Assembly (NCBI RefSeq): GCF_016650695.1
Contig: NZ_JAEKFH010000009.1
Coordinates: 218,396 to 282,395, forward strand
Length of the DNA stretch: 64,000 bases
DNA from: Pseudomonas sp. TH41
GTDB taxonomy: Bacteria; Pseudomonadota; Gammaproteobacteria; Pseudomonadales; Pseudomonadaceae
Direction: 5' to 3'
Positions within the stretch are counted from its first letter, which is position 1. Each line of letters starts with the position of its first letter. This document shows positions 1 to 8,535 of this stretch, piece by piece. The notes under the pieces were generated by a model. That model worked only from the letters and a program-made list of their open reading frames with translations. It was not told where the DNA came from and did not search any database. The position numbers and the translations under genes are program-made.

Positions 1-228
1 GCCGACTGGAAGCCTGAGGATTACCGCGACAGCTTCGAAGACAAGATCATGGCGCTGGTCGAGAAGAAGGCTAATGAAGGCAAGATTGAGGATGTCGAAT
101 CGGCGACGGGTGAGGAAGAACGCAAGACGGCCGATGTTATTGATCTGACCGAACTGCTTAAACGTAGCCTTGGGGGCAAAAGCCCCGGTAAAACCAAGCC
201 GGCAGCACACAAAACTTCTCGTGGCTGA
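1..228 (+). CDS. ku: Ku protein, C-terminal end (partial)
   Basis: The window opens inside this gene; the last 75 codons are present and end at a TGA. The visible part begins ADWKPEDYRDSFEDKIMALV and continues with a charged stretch and a Lys-rich tail, which matches the C-terminal end of bacterial Ku. Family knowledge: bacterial Ku is a homodimer that rings DNA ends and recruits LigD for non-homologous end joining. The beta-barrel core and the start lie outside the window, so integrity cannot be judged. No ligD is visible on this side. The identification rests on the conserved WKPEDYRD region. Confidence 0.85.
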   Translation, partial: ADWKPEDYRDSFEDKIMALVEKKANEGKIEDVESATGEEERKTADVIDLTELLKRSLGGKSPGKTKPAAHKTSRG

Positions 229-256
229 TTCGAGGGTTGCGGTGAATGATACGGCC

Positions 257-335
257 CCTTCGCGAGCAAGCCCGCTCCCACATTTGATCTGTGTCGTTCA
301 CAAGACAAGTGTGGGAGCGGGCTTGCTCGCGAAGG
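257..335. repeat. REP inverted-repeat pair (CCCGCTCCCACA type)
   Basis: Two perfect 26-base arms (257-282 and 310-335) face each other across a 27-base loop. The arm contains CGCGAGCAAGCCCGCTCCCA, a common REP sequence of fluorescent pseudomonads. It lies between the convergent ku and lpxO genes, where it may also act as a transcription or mRNA-decay barrier. Confidence 0.9.
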
Positions 336-358
336 CGTCATCAGCCACCAAACAGAAA

Positions 359-1270
359 TCAGAGCAGTACAACAACCGCCAGCAACCCACCAAAAATCGC
401 CCACTTCTCCAGGTAATAGAGCTTACGATTTCGCTTCTTGAGCGCCTTGCCACGCAGGCGAATCTTGTAGATTTTGGCGAACAGGCGGTTGATGCCGCCT
501 GTCTTGTCGCCCGCATCGTTGGGCGCGCCCGCTGCCGACATCACATGACGGCTGAACCAGCCATTGAATGCTGCCGCCCAGCGATACTTCATCGGCCGCT
601 CGATGTCGCAAAACAAAATGATGCGGTTCTGCTCGGTGGTATTTTCGGCGTAATGAATGAACGTCTCATCGAACATCACCGCTTCGCCGTCGCGCCAGTG
701 ATAGCGCTTGCCATCGACGTTGATGTAGCAACCGGCATCGTTGGGCGTTTCGAGGCCCAGGTGATAACGGTAGGAGCCGGCATAGGGATCACGGTGACGC
801 ACCAGTTTGGAACCGGGTGGCAACTCGGCAAACATCGCAGCCTTGATCGAACCGATGCTTTGCACCAGTTCCGTGGTGCGCGGGCAGAGTTTCATCGCCG
901 ACGGATGGCTGTCGCCGTACCACTTCAGATAGAAGCGCTTCCATCCCGTCTTGAAGAATGAGTTAAACCCGACATCATCGTATTGATTAGAGCGCTTGAT
1001 CTCTCCGGCCTTGATCAGGTTCTGGCCTTCGGCACGGATTTCTTCCCAATGATCCTGTAACGGACGCAGGTCCGGAAAATCAACAGGATCGAGATAAGGC
1101 TTGTTGGGGATTTTCGAGCACATATAAAGGAAGCAATTGACCGGCGCCAGAAACGTGGAGTGATCACTCAGTTGGCGGCCCAGCTTATGGCGCACCCGAC
1201 CCCGCAGATGGACGTACGCAATGGATACAACGTAAATAACGGCGATGATGAGTTTCACAAAAGTCGTCAC
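359..1270 (-). CDS. lpxO: Lipid A hydroxylase LpxO (aspartyl/asparaginyl beta-hydroxylase family)
   Basis: This 303-residue protein has the size and layout of LpxO. It has an N-terminal membrane segment (about residues 3-20), a cytosolic Fe(II)/2-oxoglutarate dioxygenase domain, and a C-terminal hydrophobic segment (about 287-303). The iron ligands are visible as HRDPYAGSYRYH (His159, Asp161) and the distal His206 of FIHYAENTTEQNRIIL, with Arg216 as the likely 2-oxoglutarate contact. The known family role is 2-hydroxylation of the secondary acyl chains of lipid A at the inner membrane. The start is GTG at 1270; no strong ribosome site decides it. The gene converges on ku and has its own upstream gap. 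Pseudomonads often carry two LpxO paralogues and I cannot tell which one this is. Confidence 0.88.
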   Translation of the reverse strand: MTTFVKLIIAVIYVVSIAYVHLRGRVRHKLGRQLSDHSTFLAPVNCFLYMCSKIPNKPYLDPVDFPDLRPLQDHWEEIRAEGQNLIKAGEIKRSNQYDDVGFNSFFKTGWKRFYLKWYGDSHPSAMKLCPRTTELVQSIGSIKAAMFAELPPGSKLVRHRDPYAGSYRYHLGLETPNDAGCYINVDGKRYHWRDGEAVMFDETFIHYAENTTEQNRIILFCDIERPMKYRWAAAFNGWFSRHVMSAAGAPNDAGDKTGGINRLFAKIYKIRLRGKALKKRNRKLYYLEKWAIFGGLLAVVVLL

Positions 1271-1754
1271 ACGTCAGAAGTGAACAAACTGCGTTCCCTG
1301 CCGGCCATGGGGCCCAGGGTTTTTATGCAGCGTCTGAATACGGAACAGCGGTCCCGCAAGCGCGTCGTTGAGCCTGTGCCGACGATTGGCCTGCGGCTGA
1401 TAAATCGCATTTTAGCCACAGTTTGTAACCAATAGTTAACCTTCAGATGCGAAAATCTGTCCGCTGATACCGCCAAAGCGTCCGTGCGGCCTTATTGCCC
1501 TATCGTTTAAAGAGCCAGACCAGTACAATCGCCGCCAAACATTACGCGCCCCCCTTGGTTGATGACGGGAATGAACCCCGTCTCAGCGCACTTCGACTCG
1601 GGCCAAGCGCTCCACATGCTGCTGTCCACTTATTGCCAGATGGACCTTCCGCTTCTGACCGGGATGCATTTCCTGTGGTTCGAATACCGGAAACGGGTAC
1701 TGAATCGGTACTGCCGCACCCCTAGCTACTCTGAATGCTTCGCAGGAAAAACCT
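1271..1754. other. Intergenic region between lpxO and the ABC-F gene
   Basis: This 484-bp gap lies between divergently transcribed genes and presumably holds both promoters. I see no convincing coding region; the short open frames here have no recognisable family and poor starts. A purine-rich AGGA at 1744-1747 serves the TTG start of the next gene. Confidence 0.5.
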
Positions 1755-3344
1755 TTGATCTCTACAGCTAACATCACGATGCAGTTCGGCGCCAAGCCGC
1801 TATTCGAAAACGTTTCGGTCAAATTCGGCGCGGGCAACCGCTACGGCCTGATCGGCGCCAACGGTTGCGGCAAGTCGACCTTCATGAAAATCCTCGGTGG
1901 CGACCTCGAGCCGTCCGGCGGCCAGGTCATGCTGGAACCGAACGTGCGTCTGGGTAAATTGCGCCAGGACCAGTTCGCCTACGAAGAATTCAGCGTGATC
2001 GATACCGTGATCATGGGCCACGAAGAGCTGTGGAAGGTCAAGGCTGAGCGCGATCGCATCTACTCGCTGCCGGAAATGACCGAAGAAGACGGCATGGCCG
2101 TGGCGGAACTGGAAACCGAGTTCGCTGAAATGGACGGCTACACCGCCGAATCCCGTGCCGGCGAGCTGTTGCTGGGCCTGGGTATCGGCATCGAGCAGCA
2201 CTTCGGCCCGATGAGCGAAGTGTCCCCGGGCTGGAAACTCCGCGTGTTGCTGGCTCAGGCGCTGTTCTCCGACCCTGAAGTATTGCTGCTCGACGAACCG
2301 ACCAACCACCTGGACATCAACACCATCCGCTGGCTGGAAAACATTCTGACCCAGCGCTCCAGCCTGATGATCATCATCTCTCACGACCGTCACTTCCTGA
2401 ACAGCGTGTGCACCCACATGGCTGACCTGGATTACGGCGAACTGCGTCTGTTCCCGGGCAACTACGACGAGTACATGACCGTGGCGACCCAGTCCCGCGA
2501 GCAGCTGCTGTCGGACAACGCCAAGAAGAAAGCGCAGATCTCCGAGCTGCAATCGTTCGTTAGCCGCTTCTCGGCCAACGCCTCGAAAGCCAAGCAGGCC
2601 ACCTCCCGCGCCAAGGCGATCGACAAGATCCAACTGGCCGAGGTCAAGCCTTCGAGCCGTGTGAGCCCGTTCATCCGTTTCGAACAAACCAAGAAGCTGC
2701 ACCGTCAAGCGGTCATCGTCGAGCGCATGGCCAAAGGCTTTGACGGCAAGCCGCTGTTCAAGGATTTCAGCTTCGTTGTTGAAGCTGGCGAGCGCGTTGC
2801 GATCATCGGCCCGAACGGTATCGGTAAAACCACCCTGCTGCGCACCCTGGTCAACGAACTGACCCCGGATGCCGGCACCGTGAAGTGGACCGACGCCGCG
2901 GAACTGGGTTACTACGCCCAGGACCACGCGCACGACTTCGAAGACGACTGCAACCTGTTCGACTGGATGGGTCAATGGACCCAGGGCGGCGAGCAACTGG
3001 TTCGCGGCACCCTTGGCCGGATGCTGTTCTCCAACGACGAGATCCTCAAGTCGGTCAAGGTCATCTCCGGTGGTGAACAAGGTCGCATGCTGTTCGGCAA
3101 GCTGATCCTGCAAAAGCCGAACGTGCTGATCATGGACGAACCGACCAACCACTTGGACATGGAATCCATCGAGGCGCTGAACCTGGCGCTGGAAAACTAC
3201 CCGGGCACGTTGATCTTCGTCAGCCACGACCGTGAGTTCGTATCGTCGTTGGCCACCCGCATCATCGAACTCAGCCCTAGCGGCGTGATCGACTTCAGCG
3301 GCACTTATGATGATTACCTGCGCAGCCAAGGCGTGGTGTTCTAA
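1755..3344 (+). CDS. ABC-F family ATPase (YbiT-like)
   Basis: This 529-residue protein has two ABC ATPase domains and no membrane segments, as expected for ABC-F proteins that act on the ribosome. The first Walker A is GANGCGKST (about residue 35), followed by VLLLDEPTNHLD; the second is GPNGIGKTT (about 352), followed by VLIMDEPTNHLD. A charged linker with an Arg/Lys-rich coiled-coil stretch lies between them (about 240-300). The N-terminus ISTANITMQFGAKPLFENV matches YbiT-type proteins, so the TTG at 1755, eight bases after AGGA, is preferred over the ATG at 1779, which would cut a conserved strand. The known role of the group is ATP-dependent relief of stalled ribosomes. The gene stands alone and is closed by a strong terminator. 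Confidence 0.9.
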   Translation: MISTANITMQFGAKPLFENVSVKFGAGNRYGLIGANGCGKSTFMKILGGDLEPSGGQVMLEPNVRLGKLRQDQFAYEEFSVIDTVIMGHEELWKVKAERDRIYSLPEMTEEDGMAVAELETEFAEMDGYTAESRAGELLLGLGIGIEQHFGPMSEVSPGWKLRVLLAQALFSDPEVLLLDEPTNHLDINTIRWLENILTQRSSLMIIISHDRHFLNSVCTHMADLDYGELRLFPGNYDEYMTVATQSREQLLSDNAKKKAQISELQSFVSRFSANASKAKQATSRAKAIDKIQLAEVKPSSRVSPFIRFEQTKKLHRQAVIVERMAKGFDGKPLFKDFSFVVEAGERVAIIGPNGIGKTTLLRTLVNELTPDAGTVKWTDAAELGYYAQDHAHDFEDDCNLFDWMGQWTQGGEQLVRGTLGRMLFSNDEILKSVKVISGGEQGRMLFGKLILQKPNVLIMDEPTNHLDMESIEALNLALENYPGTLIFVSHDREFVSSLATRIIELSPSGVIDFSGTYDDYLRSQGVVF

Positions 3345-3360
3345 GCGTCTGCTGAAACTG

Positions 3361-3393
3361 AAAAGCCCTGTCCTGGTGACGGGGCTTTTTATT
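3361..3393 (+). terminator. Rho-independent terminator of the ABC-F gene
   Basis: A stem AAAAGCCCTGTC / GACGGGGCTTTT with a short loop is followed by a T-rich run, starting 16 bases after the stop codon. Confidence 0.9.
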
Positions 3394-3400
3394 GCGTGAA

Positions 3401-3484
3401 GATCAAAAGATCGCAGGCTGCGCCAGCTCCTACAGGGGCACGCATTCCAAGGTAGGAGCTGGCGCAGCCTGCGATCTTTTGATC
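3401..3484. repeat. Perfect long inverted repeat (REP pair, GCAGGCTGCGCCAGCTCCTAC type)
   Basis: Two perfect 33-base arms (3401-3433 and 3452-3484) flank an 18-base loop, directly after the terminator. The arm is the TAGGAGCTGGCGCAGCCTGC-type REP. A single, partial copy of the same class (GATCGCAGCCTGCGGCAGCT) occurs at 11299-11318 next to the insertion sequence. Confidence 0.92.
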
Positions 3485-3558
3485 GTTAGCCTGCTTCCTT
3501 TTATTTCCCACCCAAGCCATGATGCAGCTCTCCCACCGCCGCCCGCGAACGAGCCCTC

Positions 3559-4746
3559 ATGTCTGTGCAGCAACTGCCCCCGCAAAGCTCCATGGCGATC
3601 ACCCTGCAGATCGTCTCCATCGTTTTCTATACCTTTATTGCCTTCCTCTGCATCGGTCTGCCGATTGCGGTGTTGCCGGGGTATGTCCATGAACAGCTGG
3701 GCTTCAGTGCCATTGTTGCGGGGTTGACTATCGGCTCCCAATACCTGGCCACGCTGCTGAGCCGTCCGATGGCCGGGCGCATGTCGGACACCATCGGCAC
3801 CAAGCGGGCGATTGTTTACGGGTTAACGGGGATTGTGTTGAGTGGCGTGCTGACGTTGATTTCTACGCTGCTGCAAAGTTTTCCGCTGCCGAGTTTGTTG
3901 ATCCTGATTGCCGGTCGCTTGTTGCTCGGGATTGCCCAGGGCTTGATCGGTGTCGGCACCATCAGCTGGTGCATGGGCCAGGTTGGTGCGGAACACACCG
4001 CGCGCTCGATTTCGTGGAATGGCATTGCGTCTTATGGTGCCATTGCGATCGGTGCGCCGCTGGGCGTGGTGATGGTCGCAGAATATGGCTTTGCCAGCCT
4101 CGGGATCGTGCTGTCGCTGCTGGCCTTGGCAGCGCTGTTGCTCATCCGCAACAAACCCTCGGTGCCGGTGATTCGCGGCGAGCGTCTGCCGTTCTGGGCG
4201 GTGTTCGGGCGGATCGCGCCGTTTGGTGCGAGCCTGAGCCTCGCCTCGATCGGTTACGGCACACTGACGACGTTCATCACCTTGTACTACGTCAGTCGAG
4301 GCTGGACTGGCGCAGCCTATTGCCTGACGGTATTCGGGATCTGCTTCATTTTGTCGCGACTGCTGTTCATCTCGGCGATAAGCCGCTTTGGCGGCTTCAC
4401 CTCGGCCATTGCCTGCATGACCATTGAAACAGCAGGCCTGGTGCTGCTGTGGCTGGCGCCTTCGACCGGTTATGCCCTGATCGGTGCCGGGCTGACCGGG
4501 TTTGGGCTGTCACTGGTGTATCCGGCACTGGGGGTTGAAGCGATCAAACAAGTACCCAACTCCAGTCGCGGCGCGGGCTTAAGTGCATATGCGGTGTTTT
4601 TCGATCTGGCGCTGGCGATCGCCGGGCCGTTGATGGGGGCAGTAGCTTTGAACCTGGGGTACTCGTGGATTTTCTTCAGCGCCGCGTTGCTGTCCATTAC
4701 CGGGCTCGGTTTGACCCTATTGCTTAAACGCCGCGCAATGGCCTGA
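3559..4746 (+). CDS. MFS transporter (YhhS/YfcJ-like, UPF0226 type)
   Basis: A 395-residue integral membrane protein with about 12 hydrophobic segments. The MFS signature between helices 2 and 3 is visible as SRPMAGRMSDTIGTKRAI (about residues 72-89). Length and overall pattern fit the YhhS/UPF0226 group of drug- or sugar-efflux-type facilitators. The substrate cannot be inferred. ATG 3559 is the first in-frame start; the ribosome site is weak and a second Met at codon 12 (MAITLQIV) is possible. The gene stands alone, flanked by REP pairs on both sides. Confidence 0.82.
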   Translation: MSVQQLPPQSSMAITLQIVSIVFYTFIAFLCIGLPIAVLPGYVHEQLGFSAIVAGLTIGSQYLATLLSRPMAGRMSDTIGTKRAIVYGLTGIVLSGVLTLISTLLQSFPLPSLLILIAGRLLLGIAQGLIGVGTISWCMGQVGAEHTARSISWNGIASYGAIAIGAPLGVVMVAEYGFASLGIVLSLLALAALLLIRNKPSVPVIRGERLPFWAVFGRIAPFGASLSLASIGYGTLTTFITLYYVSRGWTGAAYCLTVFGICFILSRLLFISAISRFGGFTSAIACMTIETAGLVLLWLAPSTGYALIGAGLTGFGLSLVYPALGVEAIKQVPNSSRGAGLSAYAVFFDLALAIAGPLMGAVALNLGYSWIFFSAALLSITGLGLTLLLKRRAMA

Positions 4747-4758
4747 CTTCCACAATCC

Positions 4759-4858
4759 TGTAGGAGCGAGCTTGCTCGCGAAGAACTTGTGAGCGACGCA
4801 TTCATTCAGGAAGAACGCGTTATCGTTAACGTCTTTCGCGAGCAAGCTCGCTCCTACA
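4759..4858. repeat. REP inverted-repeat pair (TAGGAGCGAGCTTGCTCGCGA type)
   Basis: Perfect 24-base arms at 4759-4782 and 4835-4858. The loop contains ACGCGTTATCGTTAACGTC, which is nearly the same as the loop of the pair inside the 15899-16053 element, so the two pairs share descent over more than the arms. Confidence 0.92.
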
Positions 4859-4869
4859 CAGGGACTACC

Positions 4870-5919
4870 TTATTGATCGGCGGTTTGATCAGCTGTTTGC
4901 ATCCCGGCGCGGGTGGCTTTGCCCAGCGTACGGGAAAAGAAACGCCCGGCTTCGGAAATCAGGTTGCGGTGAATGTCTTCGCGGTCGACGCCATCGGCAT
5001 CGGTGCACAGCGCTGGCATGGCGATAATCTGTTCTTCGTTGCACGGCGCCATGAACACGAAGTGCCCTGCCCCGGCCAGTAACTTGAAGTCCGGTGCGAT
5101 GGGCAGTTTACGCGCCAGGGCTGCGGCGTTTTTGTCGAACGCCACCAGTTTGTCGCCATCACCGCTGTAAAGCAGCACCGGCACATGCACGTCGGCCAAC
5201 GTGGAACGGCCGAACTTCAAGCTGAGTGGCGCCATCAGCAGCAACGCGTGGACGCGCGGGTCGGCGACCGGTTGCAAGTCATCGCGGTCGACGATCAACT
5301 CACCTTGCGTGTTGCAGGCATCGCGGTCATCGGGGCGTTCCTGGCAATAGCGGCGCAGGCGGTCCAGGTCTGGCGTGGCACCGGACAGGATCAACGCAGT
5401 CTCTCCGCCCGCCGAATAACCGATCACGCCCACCTGATCGGCATTGACGAAAGGTGCGAGCATTCGATCGCCCAAGGTCGCGGTAATCGCTTCGGAAATC
5501 TGGATCGGTCGGCCGTAAAGGTTACTCAAAGTACCGAGACGGCTGTGATCTTTGTAGTTGTCACCGGGATGGAACACCGCCACCACCACAAACCCTTTGC
5601 GCGCCAGTGAAGTCATCAGGTCGTGCAAGGCCAGCGGGGTTCCCGTGTTGCCGTGGGACAGCATCAGCATCGGGAAGCGACCCATGGCGATTCGTGTGTC
5701 TTCGCCGGCTTCGACCGAGTAACCCTCGAGTTTGCTGGTGTGTTCGCGGTCGCTGGAGGGATAGAAGGCAATGGCCCGCATCGGCTGAAGATCCAACGGG
5801 TCGAGAAAGGTCATCTCATGGAAGCCGACGCTCCAGTGAGGACGTAGCCCAGGCGCGGCGTGCACTGAATTCAGGCTGCTGAGCAGGCAAATCAGTAATG
5901 TTGCACAAAGACGCACCAT
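4870..5919 (-). CDS. Exported alpha/beta hydrolase (dienelactone hydrolase/lipase-like)
   Basis: About 349 residues from ATG 5919. This start is chosen because it begins a clear signal peptide (MVRLCATLLICLLSSLNSVHA) and follows AAGGTGGGG; the open frame runs 28 codons further upstream without such features. The fold is shown by the oxyanion-strand sequence MLMLSHGNTGTP, the nucleophile elbow GYSAGGE (Ser), a late acid region LLYSGDGDK and the terminal GAGHFVF His, giving a complete Ser-Asp-His triad. Cysteines in RRYCQERPDDRDACN suggest a periplasmic disulfide. The known relatives are PAF-acetylhydrolase/dienelactone-hydrolase-like esterases; the natural substrate is unknown. It lies downstream of azoR but is separated from it by a terminator. 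Confidence 0.8.
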   Translation of the reverse strand: MVRLCATLLICLLSSLNSVHAAPGLRPHWSVGFHEMTFLDPLDLQPMRAIAFYPSSDREHTSKLEGYSVEAGEDTRIAMGRFPMLMLSHGNTGTPLALHDLMTSLARKGFVVVAVFHPGDNYKDHSRLGTLSNLYGRPIQISEAITATLGDRMLAPFVNADQVGVIGYSAGGETALILSGATPDLDRLRRYCQERPDDRDACNTQGELIVDRDDLQPVADPRVHALLLMAPLSLKFGRSTLADVHVPVLLYSGDGDKLVAFDKNAAALARKLPIAPDFKLLAGAGHFVFMAPCNEEQIIAMPALCTDADGVDREDIHRNLISEAGRFFSRTLGKATRAGMQTADQTADQ

Positions 5920-6001
5920 GGGATGCCCCACCTTGTTACTTGACCGGAGACGGTAACCCTCTACTGCATAACTCGGGCCATGAAATGTAATAGCCAGAAA
6001 C

Positions 6002-6049
6002 AAAAAACTCCGTATCTGACACTTGCGTGATCAGAATACAGAGTTTTTT
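6002..6049. terminator. Bidirectional terminator between azoR and the hydrolase gene
   Basis: AAAAAACTC pairs with GAGTTTTTT, and GTAT/ATAC and CTGA/TCAG extend the stem around a 12-base loop, with single mismatches between the segments. The flanking A and T runs make it usable on both strands; it ends azoR transcription (minus strand). Confidence 0.85.
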
Positions 6050-6088
6050 GGTGTATTGCCTGAGCTGATTCAGCTCTTTACGCAAGCC

Positions 6089-6700
6089 TTACGCGGCGGC
6101 GAACAGCTGCTCGCTGATTTGCGCGTGGGCGTCGCTCATGGCTTTGGTGCGTACTTCGTCACCGTAAGCCAGGCCTTCGGCGCGGACGATCTCGATGTCA
6201 GTGACGCCGAGGAAGCCGAACACCAGTTTCAGGTAATCTTCGTGAGCAACGCCTGACGCCTGGCCGGCATGCAGGCCACCGGAGGTCGAAACGATCACGA
6301 TTTTCTTGCCGCCGCACAGGCCTTCAGGGCCGGCTTCGGTGTAGCGGAAAGTTTGACCGGCAACGGCGATGCGGTCGATCCAGGCCTTGAGTTGGGTCGG
6401 GATGGTGAAGTTGTACATCGGTGCGGCGATGACCACGGCATCGGCGGCAATGAATTCAGCCAGGGTAGACGCGCTCAGCTCGGCTTCGTGCTGTTGGGCG
6501 GCGTTACGCAGTTCGGCGGTGGTGCCGGCGGCAACCAGGGTCGTGGCGGAGAAGTGGCTGATGGCGTCGGCAGCCAGGTCGCGGTAGGTCACGACCGCAG
6601 ACGGCTCGGCGGCTTGCCAGGCTTTAACGACTTCACTGCTCAGCTGACGGGAAGCCGAGTTGTCACCAAGAATGCTCGAATCGATATGCAACAGTTTCAT
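6089..6700 (-). CDS. azoR: FMN-dependent NADH azoreductase
   Basis: 203 residues, the usual length for AzoR. The flavodoxin-like fold is seen in MKLLHIDSSILGDNSASRQL (FMN phosphate loop), the conserved APMYNFTIPTQLKAWIDR block (about residues 95-112) and the STSGG flavin loop. AzoR homodimers reduce azo compounds and quinones with NADH through bound FMN; quinone detoxification is the likely physiological role. ATG 6700 is preceded by GGAGA at a good distance; the open frame continues far upstream but only as a shadow of the next gene. It is divergent from a LysR regulator 132 bp away, an arrangement that usually means that regulator controls it. Confidence 0.92.
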   Translation of the reverse strand: MKLLHIDSSILGDNSASRQLSSEVVKAWQAAEPSAVVTYRDLAADAISHFSATTLVAAGTTAELRNAAQQHEAELSASTLAEFIAADAVVIAAPMYNFTIPTQLKAWIDRIAVAGQTFRYTEAGPEGLCGGKKIVIVSTSGGLHAGQASGVAHEDYLKLVFGFLGVTDIEIVRAEGLAYGDEVRTKAMSDAHAQISEQLFAAA

Positions 6701-6832
6701 GTGGGATCTCCAGGTGAGGACCGCCACGAGGCGATCTGATGGAAACAATCCTACAGGCGAAACCAATAGCTGATTAGTCGGCAACAATGCGATAGTTTGT
6801 CCTACTGATAGAACAATCGAGCCCACACCATC
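6701..6832. promoter_or_regulatory. Shared azoR/LysR divergent promoter region
   Basis: The 132-bp gap between divergent start codons. It contains an imperfect ATTAGT...ACTGAT inverted pair around 6772-6807 that fits a LysR-type site. This is inferred from arrangement rather than a proven box. Confidence 0.4.
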
Positions 6833-7741
6833 ATGCAAGACCTTAATGACCTCTACTATTTTGCCAAAGTGGTTGAAGCCGGTGGCTTTGCGGCGGCCGG
6901 GCGATTGCTGGGGATTCCAAAGTCGCGGCTCTCGCGACGCATCGCTGAACTCGAAGAACGCCTTGGGGCGCGCCTGCTGCAACGCACCACACGACAACTC
7001 AAGTTGACAGCGGTGGGCGAGCGTTACCTGCGCCACTGTCAGGCGATGTTGCTGGAAGCCGAAATGGCCGATGAAGCGGTGGCCAGCATGTCCAGCGAAC
7101 CTCGGGGGCGCTTGCGGGTGTCCTGCCCCGTCGGGCTGGCCCATGAAATGTTGCCGATGGTCATCAGCAAATTTCTTGAAAAGCACCCGCAGGTTCAACT
7201 GGAAGTCATGCTGCTCAACCGTCGGGTCGATCTGGTGACCGAGGGCGTCGACGTCGCTTTGCGGGTTCGCGAGTTGGGTGATGAAGATCCACTGCTGGTG
7301 ACCCGGCGCCTGCGCCAGGCGCAGATGCTTCTGGTGGCCAGTCCGGCCTTTCTCCTTGGCCGCGGGATCAGTCATCCCGAGGACCTCAAGGGGGTGCCAA
7401 TACTCGGCGCACTGGAAGCCGACCGCATGGTGCATATACGCATGCTCGATCAACAGGGCAAAAGCTTCGACGTGGCACTGGAAGCGCGACTGGGCATCGA
7501 CGACTTCATCGTGCGCCGGGCCTGCACCCTCGCCGGCCTGGGCTTTACGATGCTGCCGATGATGTATTGCGAGCAGGAACTGGAAAACGGCTCGCTGGTG
7601 CAATTGCTGCCTGAATGGTCGCTACCGGGCGGCTGGCTGCAAGCGGTCTACCCTCATCGTCGCGGAGTGATGCCGGCGGTGCGCGCCTGGATCGACCATT
7701 TGATCGAATCATTCAATACCTGTGGGGACCGACTGATATGA
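6833..7741 (+). CDS. LysR-family transcriptional regulator
   Basis: 302 residues. The N-terminal winged helix-turn-helix is visible as FAKVVEAGGFAAAGRLLGIPKSRLSRRIAELEERLG (about residues 10-45), followed by the long linker helix and a type-2 periplasmic-binding-like effector domain (about 90-295). The close match to the QhpR/YhaJ-like group suggests quinone or electrophile sensing, but that is an inference from its position. It is divergent from azoR and probably controls it. Its stop codon overlaps the start of the next gene by four bases (ATGA), so the two are likely translated together. Confidence 0.87.
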   Translation: MQDLNDLYYFAKVVEAGGFAAAGRLLGIPKSRLSRRIAELEERLGARLLQRTTRQLKLTAVGERYLRHCQAMLLEAEMADEAVASMSSEPRGRLRVSCPVGLAHEMLPMVISKFLEKHPQVQLEVMLLNRRVDLVTEGVDVALRVRELGDEDPLLVTRRLRQAQMLLVASPAFLLGRGISHPEDLKGVPILGALEADRMVHIRMLDQQGKSFDVALEARLGIDDFIVRRACTLAGLGFTMLPMMYCEQELENGSLVQLLPEWSLPGGWLQAVYPHRRGVMPAVRAWIDHLIESFNTCGDRLI

Positions 7742-8097
7742 AGGCTGGACGCATGAGCGAAGAGGATGTCGCAGCATTCTGCCTCGCGCTGCCGGGTGCG
7801 CGGGAAGACTACAAATGGGGGGGCGTGCGGGTGTTTTCGATTGCCGGGAACAAGATGTTTGCCTTGCAGAACTTGCGCGGCGCGTCCCTGGCGTTCAAGG
7901 TCGACAAGGACTTGTTTCTCGGGCATTGCGACCGCCCGGGCATTCATCCCGCGCCATATCTGGCGCGAGCCCAGTGGATCATCATGGAAACGCCCTACCC
8001 GTTGGCCGCCGAAGAGCTGCAAGGGTTGCTGCAACGCTCCCATCAACTGGTGGTGAGCAAGCTGCCCAAGCGCACTCAGGTCGGCCTGCTGCTGTAG
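7738..8097 (+). CDS. MmcQ/YjbR-family protein
   Basis: 119 residues from ATG 7738, which overlaps the preceding LysR stop in ATGA; a second possible start is ATG 7753. The family pattern is clear: LPGAREDYKWG near the N-terminus, FSIAGNKMFAL, and the C-terminal block WIIMETPYPLAAEELQGLLQRSHQLVVSKLPKRTQ. The fold of this family resembles a double-wing DNA-binding domain, but the biochemical function is not established. The overlap with the regulator suggests joint expression. Confidence 0.85.
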   Translation: MKAGRMSEEDVAAFCLALPGAREDYKWGGVRVFSIAGNKMFALQNLRGASLAFKVDKDLFLGHCDRPGIHPAPYLARAQWIIMETPYPLAAEELQGLLQRSHQLVVSKLPKRTQVGLLL

Positions 8098-8106
8098 AAC
8101 TCTCTT

Positions 8107-8535
8107 TTAGAACAATGCGAACAGGTGTGCGCCGAGGAACAGCTGGTCGATCCAGAACACTTGGTGCATCAGCACAATGATCCAGAACACCAGCTGAAAC
8201 GAGACTTTGCGCGTCTTGTGCCGAAACACCTGTTGCGCCACCAAGGCCCCTGGCCAACCGCCCGCCAACTCCACCGCATGCAACACGTTCTCCGGTGTAC
8301 GCCAACGGTCGGAGCGCGCCTTGCGCTTGTCGCTCCAATACAGAAAAAACGCCAGCACGCTGACAATCCCGTACGCCGCCACAGGGATCACCGAAACCCG
8401 CTGCAGCCAGAGCGAGATCGAGCCAAACAGTGGCAGTGCGCACAAGACCGCGAACACCAACAGTTTTAGCCGAAGATGCTGGGTCTCTCCTCCGGATGGG
8501 CGCCCGGGATTGCGACGCGCGCTGGAGTCATTCAT
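8107..8535 (-). CDS. DUF1294 membrane protein
   Basis: 142 residues, with two or three hydrophobic segments (about 25-42, 50-66 and 115-135). The diagnostic DUF1294 block is ALYW/FLYWSDKRKAR followed by RTPENVLHAVELAGGWPGALVAQQVFRHKTRK, all present. Many relatives carry an N-terminal cold-shock domain; this one does not. ATG 8535 overlaps the stop of uppP by four bases (ATGA), so it is the second gene of a uppP operon. Function is unknown. It ends nine bases from the convergent mmcQ-like gene. Confidence 0.85.
   Translation of the reverse strand: MNDSSARRNPGRPSGGETQHLRLKLLVFAVLCALPLFGSISLWLQRVSVIPVAAYGIVSVLAFFLYWSDKRKARSDRWRTPENVLHAVELAGGWPGALVAQQVFRHKTRKVSFQLVFWIIVLMHQVFWIDQLFLGAHLFALF

Noticed and set aside
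170..961. 263-codon plus-strand open frame over lpxO
   Set aside because: It is antisense to the intact lpxO gene and begins within the ku end and a REP pair.
1800..3329. 509-codon open frame on the minus strand
   Set aside because: It is the antisense of the ABC-F gene, with low-complexity Val/Gln/His-rich sequence caused by codon bias and no recognisable domain.
6701..7603. N-terminal extension of azoR over 300 codons
   Set aside because: It runs antisense through the LysR gene, while ATG 6700 has a good ribosome site and the canonical MKLLHIDSS start.
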